Shown: piece after piece, positions 26,542 to 35,498 of the stretch
How the letters are laid out: each line of letters opens with the position of its first letter
Numbering within the stretch: the first letter of the stretch is position 1
Assembly: GCA_937915745.1 (NCBI GenBank)
Contig: CALGGJ010000003.1
Coordinates: 1-54,728 of the forward strand
Origin: an uncultured Prevotellaceae bacterium
Lineage (GTDB): Bacteria > Bacteroidota > Bacteroidia > Bacteroidales > Bacteroidaceae
Direction: 5' to 3'
Length of the DNA: 54,728 nt
Position numbers and translations under genes: made by a program
Notes under the pieces: model-generated
Told to the model about the DNA's origin: nothing
Seen by the model: the letters and a program-made list of their open reading frames with translations, nothing else
Databases searched by the model: none

Positions 26542-27277
26542 GACGAACGTTTCCTTCGAAATAATGTTCAATCTCTGCCATCATGTCGGTATCCGACTTG
26601 CTGTAATCTCTGATGATTCGCCCGTGTTCAAGCAGTGCCACGCGTGTGCAGATGTCGAGCGTATGTGTGAGGTTGTGGCTCGACACTACAATCGTAGCAC
26701 CGGTGTGGCGGTTGTAGTCTTCAAGCATGTATTTCATTGCAATCTGACTCGAGGGGTCGAGGAAGTTGAACGGCTCGTCGAGAATGAGCAGGCTCGGACG
26801 ATGCAACAGTGCTGCAACAATGCCCACCTTCTGTTTGTTTCCGGCCGAAAGATTGCGTATGAGCTTGTTCTGTCCCAAAATCTCACCACTCATAAAGTCG
26901 GCATAACGATGCAGAACGTCTTCTGCTTTATCCTTTGGTATGCAATTCACCTTCGCCACAAACGAGAAATACTCGTCGGGAGTGAGGTACTCAATCAGAA
27001 AACCCGAGTCGATATATGCACCTGTAAACGCCTTCCAGTCTTCGCATCGAGCTGATTGGTAGTTCACTCCGTCGGCCACGATTGTAGCCTCGCCCGAGTC
27101 GGGCTGCAAAAGGTCGAGTATGACACGGAACAAAGTAGTCTTTCCTGCACCGTTGTTACCCACCAAACCCAGTACATCGCCACTCTGAATGGTGAACCGG
27201 TCAATATCGAGTGCAACAGTTTCTCCAAACCGCTTGCTCAGATTATCGAGTTGCACGGAAACTTGACATGTTTTCAT
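26489..27277 (-). CDS. ABC transporter ATP-binding protein
   Basis: 262-residue cytoplasmic ATPase subunit. Walker A is GNNGAGKT (40-47), the Q-loop region is AYIDSGFLIEYLTPDEYF, the signature is LSAGNKQKVG, Walker B is LLILDEPFNFLDP, and the switch His is in VVSSHNLTH. The architecture fits the NatA/CcmA-type exporters of Bacteroidota. Its start overlaps the DUF5687 gene by 35 bases, so that protein is almost certainly its membrane partner. The substrate is unknown. It overlaps the NlpC/P60 gene downstream. Confidence 0.94.
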   Translation of the reverse strand: MKTCQVSVQLDNLSKRFGETVALDIDRFTIQSGDVLGLVGNNGAGKTTLFRVILDLLQPDSGEATIVADGVNYQSARCEDWKAFTGAYIDSGFLIEYLTPDEYFSFVAKVNCIPKDKAEDVLHRYADFMSGEILGQNKLIRNLSAGNKQKVGIVAALLHRPSLLILDEPFNFLDPSSQIAMKYMLEDYNRHTGATIVVSSHNLTHTLDICTRVALLEHGRIIRDYSKSDTDMMAEIEHYFEGNVRHENHSPTTETGTQAIAW

Positions 27278-28745
27278 ATCGGTGAATCATAAAATGTTTG
27301 TAAATAATTTTCAGCCACAACGGATTGGTTACAACCCCGATAACACCCAGTGCAAGTATCAGAAATCCTGCAACATTGGTACTAAAAACCATTATAAGTG
27401 CATACATAATGCCCATTGGCACAAACAAGGCTGCAAACGAAGCAAGCAACTGAGCCTTGGTGTTTGACGGACGCTGCGTCATCTTGTTCATCAAATCGAG
27501 CGTCGTATTGTTGTATATCGCCAGTATGAACAGGAACGGGAAAATACACCCGGGAGTGAAACACATGCACCCAAGCAACTCTATTATCGAGAACTTTCCC
27601 GTGACAGCGGGTGCTATCATGATGAGCATCGGTACCAGCATCATACCGCTATGAAAGTAATATTTAGCTTTCAGAAGCGACAAGACCGATTCCTTGCGAC
27701 TCATGAGTCCGTCAATGTAATTGCCCTCTACCCCCATCACATTTGTCAGCATTATCACTCCCTGAGCAGCAAAGCAATAGACGCAGATAAACACATGCTC
27801 AAACCCTGAATCGTAGGCCGGTGTGAAGGCACACAGGAAACTGAGCATCACGGTGCAAACCAAACCAATGATGAACTGCTTGCGCACCACGTTGTTTCGC
27901 ACAACCGATTTGATTTCCAACTTCAGATATTCACCGATGACTCCAAACCGATTGAGGTAACTCATTTCGTTCGACCTCACACTCTTCACGCGTTCAGCCT
28001 TGGCTATTTCAAAATAGAGGAAATACTTCTGAAGGCTGCGGTTGAAGAAGAACATGACACCGATGGCAGCAATCACAGCCAAGACACACAGAGGATTCCA
28101 CTCTATAAATCCACGCATGAAGCGCATAGAGCCGTCAGACATCCACGATTGTATCACCATGCCACAAACGATTAATGCAGCATAAACAGCGACAGGCAAC
28201 AGAACATAAATGAAATGACGGTTTATCAACGTGCGCCACAGCAAATACCAATAGCCGTTGAGCACAAACATGAGCCACACACCAAGCATGTAACCCACAA
28301 ATGCCCCCCATCCGAAGTAAGGAAGCAAGGCTACAGTCAACACGCCGAACGGAACAAAAAAGAAAAGCCAGATAAGATTGTACGATTTCAGCCCTATCCG
28401 CAACAAAAATACATCCATCAGGAAGTTTGTGGGCACAGGAAGCAACTTGTAAGGCTTCACCTCCTGAGCCGGAGTTTCCTGAAATGCAAACCTCAGGACG
28501 AAATCTAATATAAGAAAAACTATAAAGCCAGAGTTGATGATATCGCAAGCCTCACGACTCTCGTCCCTCAACACCGAGCCAAAGAGACAGCCGAAAAAGA
28601 TGAGATAACAGGCCCAAAACGCAGCCATGATGTAAGTGAAATACTTCATGGTACGGTTTTTTTCGAACATCGGATGGCGTTTTTCAGCCAATCTCTGATT
28701 TTTTGAAATTAACTTATAAAGCTTAAAGGCCTGTCTTAAATCCAT
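27243..28745 (-). CDS. DUF5687-family membrane protein, ABC permease partner
   Basis: About 500 residues with roughly 11-12 hydrophobic segments, such as YIMAAFWACYLIFFGCLFG, LLPVAVYAALIVCGMVI and IMYALIMVFSTNVAGFLIL. It matches the Bacteroidota DUF5687 family, which is regularly paired with one ABC ATPase and is presumed to be the permease. The ATG at 28745 gives MDLRQAFKLYKLISKNQR; a TTG at 28757 overlaps the trxB stop (TTGA), so trxB and this gene are tightly linked. The long 3' overlap with the ATPase gene supports co-translation. Confidence 0.88.
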   Translation of the reverse strand: MDLRQAFKLYKLISKNQRLAEKRHPMFEKNRTMKYFTYIMAAFWACYLIFFGCLFGSVLRDESREACDIINSGFIVFLILDFVLRFAFQETPAQEVKPYKLLPVPTNFLMDVFLLRIGLKSYNLIWLFFFVPFGVLTVALLPYFGWGAFVGYMLGVWLMFVLNGYWYLLWRTLINRHFIYVLLPVAVYAALIVCGMVIQSWMSDGSMRFMRGFIEWNPLCVLAVIAAIGVMFFFNRSLQKYFLYFEIAKAERVKSVRSNEMSYLNRFGVIGEYLKLEIKSVVRNNVVRKQFIIGLVCTVMLSFLCAFTPAYDSGFEHVFICVYCFAAQGVIMLTNVMGVEGNYIDGLMSRKESVLSLLKAKYYFHSGMMLVPMLIMIAPAVTGKFSIIELLGCMCFTPGCIFPFLFILAIYNNTTLDLMNKMTQRPSNTKAQLLASFAALFVPMGIMYALIMVFSTNVAGFLILALGVIGVVTNPLWLKIIYKHFMIHRYENMSSFRATR

Positions 28746-28753
28746 ATGTCTGC

Positions 28754-29692
28754 TCAAAGTTTATGCTCTGCAATGTATTTCTCGGCCTCCATTGCAGCCT
28801 TGCAACCCGAACCAGCTGCCACAATAGCCTGACGATAGAGCGGATCGGCCACATCGCCTGCGGCAAACACTCCGGGGATGTTGGTCTTCGGGGTCGGGCC
28901 GTCGGTCTTGATATAACCTGCCTCATCGGTATCTATCCATGGTTTGAATACCTCAGAATTGGGATTATGACCTATAGCGAGGAAAAAGCCATCAATAGGC
29001 AAGTCGTAACGGCGCTCACCCTCTTCTCCCCTTTTATAAATAAGGTGTGCACCTTCAACACCATTCTCACCATAAAGCCCGAGTGTATTAGTTTCAAACA
29101 GCACTTCAATCTTATCGTTTTCCATCACACGCTCTTGCATTATCTTCGATGCACGCAGGAAAGGTTTTCTTACGATGAGATATACCTTCGATGCCAATCC
29201 TGCCAGATAGCAAGCCTCGCCACATGCAGTATCACCGCCACCCACAACTGCAACAACCTTCTTGCGATAGAAGAATCCGTCGCATGTAGCACAGGCACTG
29301 ACTCCCATGCCCATATATTTCTTCTCATCGTCAAGCCCCAGGAACCTTGCACTTGCCCCGGTGGCAATGATAACGGTGTCGGCCTCTACCTCGCTGCCGT
29401 CATCAAACCATAGATGATACGGTGCCTTACTGAAGTCGCTCCTTACACAAATATGCTCACGTATCTCAACTCCAAACTTCTCCACTTGTTGGCGCATAAG
29501 GTCCATGAGGTCCTGTCCGGAAAGTTCCTCGGGGTGTCCCGGGAAATTCTCTATCATGTCTGTAATCGTCAGTTGTCCGCCAGGCTGTATTCCCTCATAA
29601 ACCACAGGACTTAAGTTTGCACGACTTGCATAGATGGCGGCTGTGTATCCTGCCGGTCCAGAACCGATTATGAGGCATTTGATATGTTCCAT
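28754..29692 (-). CDS. trxB: Thioredoxin reductase
   Basis: Cytoplasmic FAD enzyme that passes electrons from NADPH to thioredoxin. From the ATG at 29692 the protein is 312 residues, the usual size; an upstream in-frame start at 29749 would add 19 unlikely residues before the FAD motif. The FAD-binding motif is CLIIGSGPAGYTAAIYASRA, then GGQLTITDMIENFPG; the redox pair is C134/C137 (ACATC); the NADPH motif is VVGGGDTACGEACYL; and the C-terminal FAD motif is GVFAAGDVADPLYRQ. All key parts are present. The 206-base gap upstream contains 22-base tandem array B. Confidence 0.97.
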   Translation of the reverse strand: MEHIKCLIIGSGPAGYTAAIYASRANLSPVVYEGIQPGGQLTITDMIENFPGHPEELSGQDLMDLMRQQVEKFGVEIREHICVRSDFSKAPYHLWFDDGSEVEADTVIIATGASARFLGLDDEKKYMGMGVSACATCDGFFYRKKVVAVVGGGDTACGEACYLAGLASKVYLIVRKPFLRASKIMQERVMENDKIEVLFETNTLGLYGENGVEGAHLIYKRGEEGERRYDLPIDGFFLAIGHNPNSEVFKPWIDTDEAGYIKTDGPTPKTNIPGVFAAGDVADPLYRQAIVAAGSGCKAAMEAEKYIAEHKL

Positions 29693-29802
29693 AGTTTTCT
29701 GTTGTTCTCTATTTTTAGTTTGACATCTTTCGCCGTTAAGTGCACGCACTCTGCTATTGATAATTCAATCTACAGCTATATCTATTCTCACGCATTAAGA
29801 CC

Positions 29803-29890
29803 GCAGACTTCATGCTTCATGAGCAGGTACTTCATGCTTCATGAACAGGTACTTCATGCTTCATGAACAGGTACTTCATTGTTCAGATAA
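29803..29890. repeat. Tandem array B: 22-base units with TTCATGAA palindrome
   Basis: Units begin at 29803, 29825, 29847 and 29869. The two middle units are identical; each reads AGGTACTTCATG followed by CTTCATGAAC. The first differs at its start, and the last breaks down after 12 bases. Each full unit contains or nearly contains the perfect palindrome TTCATGAA. The sequence is unrelated to arrays A1-A4 but the period is the same. It lies between lolA and trxB, in the trxB leader region. Confidence 0.92.
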
Positions 29891-29898
29891 TTAGTATA

Positions 29899-30501
29899 TC
29901 AACGTAGGTCGATTACATCTACCTTAGGGTATTTTTTCTTGTCGAAAAGGAATTCGGTATCCGGTTGTTTGGCTCCAGCTTTATAGCTTTTAACATTGAT
30001 TTCTATGTCTGCTCTTGAGGTTCCCATCATGATATATCGTGGCTGATATGTGCCTTTATTTATGCGTATAATCGCTTTTTGTATCGATGCATTGCTACCT
30101 TTGGCGGTAAGAATGACTTCGTAATACGTAGATGTATTACCTCCGAATGCCACGTCATACCCTTTTTTATACATATTGATGAAGGCGTAAGGGTTGATTC
30201 GGGCCAGTTGTGTGGCCGATGGCTCAGTCACATTTACTTCTTCGTTATCCTTGATGTATGTCCACATGGTCTTCCCGTCAAACCAGATGATGGATTCGCT
30301 TGTGGTTGTGCGGAACTTCGTGCCTTGCAGCAGGATGTTTCCGCTTTCGATGTTTCCTCCCAGATTTATCTCAAAGTCGGCAGTCACACTTGCGTTTTTC
30401 TTATATTCGTCCGCTGCTTTGTCGAGTACAGTCACTGCTGTCTGAGCGTTTGCGACTGCAATCAGCAGTATGGCGGCAAGCGATATGATAGTTCTTTTCA
30501 T
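29899..30501 (-). CDS. LolA-like outer-membrane lipoprotein carrier
   Basis: Periplasmic chaperone predicted to carry lipoproteins from the inner to the outer membrane. From the ATG at 30501 the protein has 200 residues with a clear signal peptide (MKRTIISLAAILLIAVANA, cut before Q). The mature part is the LolA half-open beta-barrel: VTADFEINLGGNIESGNILL, KFRTTTSESIIWFDGKTMWTY, then IRINKGTYQPRYIMMGTSRA. LolA genes beside ftsK are common in Bacteroidota and the ftsK stop is 140 bases upstream. A longer frame from 30546 would place 15 non-signal residues first, which I reject. Confidence 0.88.
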   Translation of the reverse strand: MKRTIISLAAILLIAVANAQTAVTVLDKAADEYKKNASVTADFEINLGGNIESGNILLQGTKFRTTTSESIIWFDGKTMWTYIKDNEEVNVTEPSATQLARINPYAFINMYKKGYDVAFGGNTSTYYEVILTAKGSNASIQKAIIRINKGTYQPRYIMMGTSRADIEINVKSYKAGAKQPDTEFLFDKKKYPKVDVIDLR

Positions 30502-30642
30502 TGCATTTGTTGTATTTATTTGTTGTATGATGTCTCTGCTTGTCATGTGCTGCTTTTATTGCCTGATTGTATATGACTGGGCACTCTTACGTTGTCTTGT
30601 TTTGTTATTTCGGTGTTCCGGTTATTATGATACTCCGTGCTT

Positions 30643-33219
30643 TTACCTGAAATTGTTGATGATATTTGCCAGGGTATTCATGTCTTGTACCAGCACGTCG
30701 CGTGGTTTGGCACCAATCTGCGGACCTACAATGCCCGCTTTCTGCATTTGGTCCATTATTTTGCCTGCTCTGTTATAGCCTATCGAGAAATTGCGCTGCA
30801 GCATTGACGTACTGCCTTGCTGTGAAGAGACGATTAGACGTGCACACTCTTCGAACATAGGGTCGAGTTTTCCCATGTCTTCGCTGCTACCTCCCCCACT
30901 GTTGCCTCCATCATCGGTGTCGGGTTCTGGCAGGTATGCAGCATGTGCATATCCTTGTTGAGTGCTGATGAATTTGCATATTCGCGACACCTCTGGAGTA
31001 TCGACAAATGCACACTGCACACGTGTCGGGTCGCCTCCGTTGAGGTAGAGCATATCGCCTCGGCCAATTAGTTGGTTGGCACCCGGGCGGTCGAGGATGA
31101 CTCGCGAGTCCATCATGGCTGATACACGGAATGCTATACGTGCAGGGAAGTTTGCCTTGATGGTTCCTGTCACAATCTGAGCTGTAGGTCGTTGTGTAGC
31201 TATCACCATATGGATTCCTACGGCACGTGCCAACTGTGCAATGCGGCAGATTGGCAATTCTATCTCTTTGCCTGCGGTCATGATGAGGTCGCCATACTCA
31301 TCGATTACCACCACGTAGTATGGCATGAAATCATGTCCCTGCATCGGGTTGAGTTTGCGATTTTTGAATGCTTCGTTATATTCTTTTATGTTACGCACTC
31401 CTGCTTGTTTCAGCAGGTCGTAGCGTGTGTCCATGAGCTTACAGAGTGAATTGAGGGTCTTTACCACTTTTTGCACGTCGGTGATGATTGGTTCTTCCTC
31501 TTCCTCCAGTTTTGCGAGGAAATGTTTTTCAATCGGCACATAGACGCTGAACTCTACTTTCTTAGGGTCCACCATCACAATCTTCAGTTCCGAAGGATGT
31601 CTCTTGTAGAGCAGCGAAGTGATAATTGCATTCAGTCCCACAGATTTACCTTGTCCTGTAGCACCAGCCACGAGCAGGTGTGGTGCCTTGGCAAGGTCTA
31701 TCATAAACACTTCGTTGGTTATGGTCTTTCCCAGGGCGCATGGCAGTTCCATCTTCGACCCCTGATCCTGATATGTCCTTGAGTTGAGTATGCTCTCCAT
31801 CGAAACCACACATTTCTTTTTGTTTGGCACCTCAATACCAATGGTTCCCTTGCCTGGTATAGGGGCGATGATACGAATACCTTCGGCTGCAAGGCTCAGG
31901 GCTATATCGTCTTCCAGATTTCTGATTTTCGATATGCGCATACCCTCGGCTGGTGTTATTTCGTAGAGTGTGATGGTAGGTCCGATTGTGGCTTTGATGC
32001 TGCTGATTTCGACGCCAAAGCTGTGTAGCACCTGTATGATACGTTCTTTGTTGGCGTTCTGTTCTTCCATGTCGATGCGCGGTGACAAATCGTCGCCCTT
32101 GTCGAGCAGCGACAGTGGAGGGTATTTGTAGTATTCGAGTGTCTGTTTCGGGTCGTAAGGTGTATTGATGTCTCCACGTTGCAGGCTTCCCGTCGCCTGT
32201 GGTGTGCTGTGGACTACTATTGAGTCAAAACCTACGGCTACATCTCCTGTCGTGGTGTTTTGTGTCGGCTTGGTTTGTGGTGCTGTTATTTCGATGGTGG
32301 TGTCGTCCGTGTTTTTTGGGTTGGAAGGTGTTAACGCTGCTGCAGGTTGCCCATCTATCATGAATGGGAGTTCGTCAACTTCGGTGGTGTTCTTGTTTTC
32401 CTCCAGTGGGGTACGGGTTGTAGTATTGGTTATTGTTCCGAGATCGACCACTTGCGGCACAGGGTCGTCGTAGGTCACGGTTTCGTCGGCCTGCCCGCCG
32501 GCGGTAGTGTCGTCGCTGGTTTCATCTTCTTCCTGCCTATGCATGATACTGGCAAACGGGTTGCGTATTGCCTTGATTCGCTCGAGTCGCATCATGCTGC
32601 GTATCACTTCGATTGTGCGGCTGCTGAGATATACCAGCATGAATATGGCAGTAAGTGCCAACAGGCCATATACTCCCGGGGTGCCTATCATCGTGTTGAG
32701 CCAACCCACAATCTGCATCCCGCTGTATCCTCCAAGGTAGCAGAAGGAGTTGCCGAGTGCCGGTATGTCGATTGTGAGTTCCGAGAGCAGGAGGCTGAGC
32801 CATGCTATTGTGAGTCCTGTCAGAATGAATGTCCGGATGGCTTTGATGCGGAAAGAGCCGATGAGTTTCAGGCCAAGTAAGATGAGATATACCGGCACGA
32901 AGTATGCTGCAAGTCCGAACCATTTGTTTATAAACATGAATGCAACTCTTGCTCCCATCGCCCCGCAAACGTTGCGTGCATGACTGTTTGTGGCTACGAG
33001 GTTTCTATAGAACTGGGTGAAGTTATCTATATCGACCATGCTGTAGTCGGATGCACCGCAATAGAGGAACGAGCTGAATGCAATGAGCATATATATTGAC
33101 AGAAACACCAACACTATGCCGACCACAAACTTTGCTATTGCTGTCTTCGACATTATGTTGATGTCTTCTTGCATTTTCTTTTCTTTCGTTTTTTTCGATG
33201 TCTTTATTTTTGTTGCCAT
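30643..33219 (-). CDS. ftsK: DNA translocase FtsK
   Basis: Septal DNA pump coordinating chromosome segregation and dimer resolution with division. 858 residues: a basic start, then about four to five transmembrane segments in the first ~200 residues (VVGIVLVFLSIYMLIAFSSF, YFVPVYLILLGLKLIG, FILTGLTIAWLSLLLSEL, GLLALTAIFMLVYLSS), a Pro/Thr/Asp-rich linker (~210-370), then the alpha and beta motor domains with Walker A in LVAGATGQGKSVGLNAI and Walker B in PYYVVVIDEYGDLIMT. The C-terminal gamma winged helix (CARLIVSSQQGSTSMLQRNF, YNRAGKIMDQMQKAGIVGP), which reads polarity sequences and activates XerD, is intact. A promoter box lies at 33278-33285. Confidence 0.97.
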   Translation of the reverse strand: MATKIKTSKKTKEKKMQEDINIMSKTAIAKFVVGIVLVFLSIYMLIAFSSFLYCGASDYSMVDIDNFTQFYRNLVATNSHARNVCGAMGARVAFMFINKWFGLAAYFVPVYLILLGLKLIGSFRIKAIRTFILTGLTIAWLSLLLSELTIDIPALGNSFCYLGGYSGMQIVGWLNTMIGTPGVYGLLALTAIFMLVYLSSRTIEVIRSMMRLERIKAIRNPFASIMHRQEEDETSDDTTAGGQADETVTYDDPVPQVVDLGTITNTTTRTPLEENKNTTEVDELPFMIDGQPAAALTPSNPKNTDDTTIEITAPQTKPTQNTTTGDVAVGFDSIVVHSTPQATGSLQRGDINTPYDPKQTLEYYKYPPLSLLDKGDDLSPRIDMEEQNANKERIIQVLHSFGVEISSIKATIGPTITLYEITPAEGMRISKIRNLEDDIALSLAAEGIRIIAPIPGKGTIGIEVPNKKKCVVSMESILNSRTYQDQGSKMELPCALGKTITNEVFMIDLAKAPHLLVAGATGQGKSVGLNAIITSLLYKRHPSELKIVMVDPKKVEFSVYVPIEKHFLAKLEEEEEPIITDVQKVVKTLNSLCKLMDTRYDLLKQAGVRNIKEYNEAFKNRKLNPMQGHDFMPYYVVVIDEYGDLIMTAGKEIELPICRIAQLARAVGIHMVIATQRPTAQIVTGTIKANFPARIAFRVSAMMDSRVILDRPGANQLIGRGDMLYLNGGDPTRVQCAFVDTPEVSRICKFISTQQGYAHAAYLPEPDTDDGGNSGGGSSEDMGKLDPMFEECARLIVSSQQGSTSMLQRNFSIGYNRAGKIMDQMQKAGIVGPQIGAKPRDVLVQDMNTLANIINNFR

Positions 33220-33277
33220 GTTATGATTTTTCCTTCTTACCTCGGGTTTGTCTTCGTGTCTTTACGTTTTGAGACTA

Positions 33278-33285
33278 CAAATGTA
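33278..33285 (-). promoter_or_regulatory. Promoter -7 box for ftsK
   Basis: Minus-strand TACATTTG matches TAnnTTTG, 59 bases before the ftsK ATG. A -33 TTTG is not evident because the upstream region is a run of T and A. Confidence 0.5.
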
Positions 33286-33417
33286 AATCTTTTTTTTTAA
33301 TCCGCCTTGTTTATTAAAGAAAGATTAACTGTTTGGGGATGAAATATCAAGTTTTTTTCATCTGAATGCAATAATACGGTTGCAATTTCGTTATATCAGA
33401 AACAAGAATTGAAAGAA

Positions 33418-34914
33418 ATGGGCTTAAGGAAATCATCGCTATTCTCTGTGTTGGGTGTCATGGTGTGTGTCGTATTGTGCACTGTTGCTTCGTGCAGCAG
33501 CGATGACGAGGAGTTCACATCGTCGCCCTCAACCCAAATCGCATTCTCGGCCGACACCGTCAGTTTCGACACGGTGTTCACGGCTGTCGGCTCGGCAACA
33601 AAGGTTTTCAAGATATACAATCCCAACAACAAGGGAGTTCGTTTCACGTCAGTACGTCTGGGAAGTGGCGGAAGCAGCGGCTTCAGGGTCAACCTCGACG
33701 GTCAATATGGTACGCAGTTCACTGATGTTGAAGTGTATCATGAGGACAGTCTGTTCTGCTTTGTGGAAGTGACTGTCAATCCTCATGATTCCGATTCTCC
33801 TATCCTCATTACGGACTCCCTTCTTTTTTCTGTCGAAAACGGACGCACGTTCAGTGTGCAACTTCAGGCCTGGGGACAGGATGTGGTCATGATGCATGCC
33901 CCTCGCTTCACATCGGCGGCCGACACACTTACCGCAACACGTCCCGTGGTTGTGACCGACAGTATGGTTATCGACCCCGATGCCACACTCACCATCACGG
34001 CCGGCACTGTACTCTGTTTCCATAAAGGAGCCGGCATAAGTGTTCACGGCACCATAGTGTGCGAGGGAACCAGGAACCAACCCGTCATCATGCGTGGCGA
34101 CCGCACCGACAAGCTCTTCCCATACCTGCCCTACGACCGCTTAGATGCGCAGTGGGAAGGCATACGACTACACCCCGAAAGCCATGACAACCGGTTTACA
34201 TATTGCGACATACATGGCGGCACCTATGGCATTGTGGCCGAAAATGCCGACCCTCAACAAACCAAATGCAGCATTGAAAACAGCATACTGCACAACGTGG
34301 CAGGTCCCGCACTCTACCTTTTCAACACCAAAGCCGACATTGCCAACAGCCAGATAAGCAATGCCCTCGACGGATGTGCAACCGTGATAGGAGGAAACAC
34401 ACTGTTCACCCACTGCACCCTGGCGCAGTTCTATCCCTGGTCGTCGCAACGTGCCCCTGCACTGCTATTTGCCAATGTGGCCGACGGCAAAGAATATCCG
34501 CTCCTGCAAATTGAATTCCGCAACTGCGTTATCACCGGATATGCCGGCGACGAAGTATATGGCGCACGCATGAACGACAGCGATGCAGCCTTCAACTACA
34601 TGTTCCGCAACTGCCTCGTCAACACCAAAATCACCGACGAGGAGGCCGAATACTTCCCCGGATGCCTGTTCGACCAAGACCCTCGCGACCGTCAATCCGA
34701 CAGCAACGACGGCACCCCCACCCCACGTCGCGAAGCCAATTTCGTCAACATCGACACCCAAAACTTCTACTACGACTTCCGCCTCGACTCACTATCGGCT
34801 GCACGCCGGCTGGCCGACCCCACATACTCGGCAGGCATCTGCGCCACCGACATGCACGGCACATTGCGGACAGACGGACATCCCGATGCCGGATGCTACC
34901 AGTCGGAATTCTGA
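33418..34914 (+). CDS. Right-handed beta-helix lipoprotein, conserved in Bacteroidales
   Basis: 498 residues from the ATG at 33418. The signal peptide ends in a lipobox (CTVASCSSDDEE), and the acidic residues after the Cys fit a surface-exported Bacteroidota lipoprotein. Residues ~30-140 form a beta-sandwich-like domain (ADTVSFDTVFTAVGSATKVF, YNPNNKGVRFTSVRLG). The rest has short beta-strand repeats of a parallel beta-helix (TLTITAGTVLCFHKGAGISV, FTYCDIHGGTYGIVAENA, IENSILHNVAGPALYLFNT, HCTLAQFYPW, FRNCLVNTKI). I recognise the general fold and the wide occurrence of similar proteins in the order, but not a function; binding or cleaving glycans is possible. Array A4 begins within its stop codon. 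Confidence 0.85.
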   Translation: MGLRKSSLFSVLGVMVCVVLCTVASCSSDDEEFTSSPSTQIAFSADTVSFDTVFTAVGSATKVFKIYNPNNKGVRFTSVRLGSGGSSGFRVNLDGQYGTQFTDVEVYHEDSLFCFVEVTVNPHDSDSPILITDSLLFSVENGRTFSVQLQAWGQDVVMMHAPRFTSAADTLTATRPVVVTDSMVIDPDATLTITAGTVLCFHKGAGISVHGTIVCEGTRNQPVIMRGDRTDKLFPYLPYDRLDAQWEGIRLHPESHDNRFTYCDIHGGTYGIVAENADPQQTKCSIENSILHNVAGPALYLFNTKADIANSQISNALDGCATVIGGNTLFTHCTLAQFYPWSSQRAPALLFANVADGKEYPLLQIEFRNCVITGYAGDEVYGARMNDSDAAFNYMFRNCLVNTKITDEEAEYFPGCLFDQDPRDRQSDSNDGTPTPRREANFVNIDTQNFYYDFRLDSLSAARRLADPTYSAGICATDMHGTLRTDGHPDAGCYQSEF

Positions 34915-35022
34915 GAGTGCGCACTCATGACACCGAGACTGCGCACTCATGACACCGAGACTGCGCACTCATGACCGCGCAAGCGCGCACTCATGACCTC
35001 ACGACTGCGCACCCGCAAAAGC
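34913..35022 (+). repeat. Tandem array A4: five 22-base units overlapping a stop codon
   Basis: Units start at 34913, 34935, 34957, 34979 and 35001. The second and third contain GACTGCGCACTC; the first has the perfect palindrome GAGTGCGCACTC; the fourth and fifth are degenerate (AGCGCGCACTC, GACTGCGCACCC). Linkers are ATGACACCGA or close variants, and the last core is followed by GCAAAAGCC as in A2. The first two bases of the array are the GA of the preceding TGA stop. Confidence 0.95.
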
Positions 35023-35498
35023 CACAACCAGCCATACTGCCCTACAATCATGACAAACACATCACACCGATAAAGTCCTTACACCACGAATACCACACAT
35101 AACACGATATTCATATCACTCTCAAAATAAAACCCAATTCGGTCATTAGACTGTTTTGCACTTTGAAAACCTTCGAATAAATTCAGACGTTTCCTCGCCA
35201 AGGCAAAATGCAAGCACTTTGCTCTTCTGGCTTAACGAAAACGTTCTTTTTGGCATCTTTTTCACGGCCTTTCAGTCACGACTGCGTCGTGACAATCCGT
35301 GTGTTTTTTGGGAACCCCATTACTCCTTCAATGCCGCAAAAAACCTGCTCGAAAATAAACTTAAAATCATCTAAACGCTACGTTGTCACAGCCCGCAACA
35401 CAAAAACCATCACAATATAAACTAATTTTTAATAATCGTTAAACCTTTTTAAGTTTCAGAGGTCAAAAAGACGGAAACATAAAAAACAAGCATAATAG
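35023..35498. other. Intergenic region before the outer-membrane barrel gene
   Basis: About 475 bases without a convincing gene. A 72-codon open frame at 35156-35374 has no recognisable domain. A perfect inverted repeat, GTCACGAC (35275-35282) and GTCGTGAC (35286-35293), encloses a 3-base loop. The last ~70 bases are A/T-rich and probably contain the promoter, but I find no clear TAnnTTTG box. Confidence 0.6.

Noticed and set aside
26279..27055. 258-codon plus-strand frame across the NlpC and ABC ATPase genes
   Set aside because: It is antisense to both, which carry complete catalytic motifs, and has no domain of its own.
1340..35022. The 22-base arrays as CRISPR arrays
   Set aside because: The repeated core is only 12 bases, the intervening 10 bases are nearly identical within each array, not unique spacers, and no cas gene is present.
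35156..35374. 72-codon open frame in the gap before the outer-membrane barrel gene
   Set aside because: No domain, no start context and no similarity that I recognise; it spans an inverted repeat and looks like chance.
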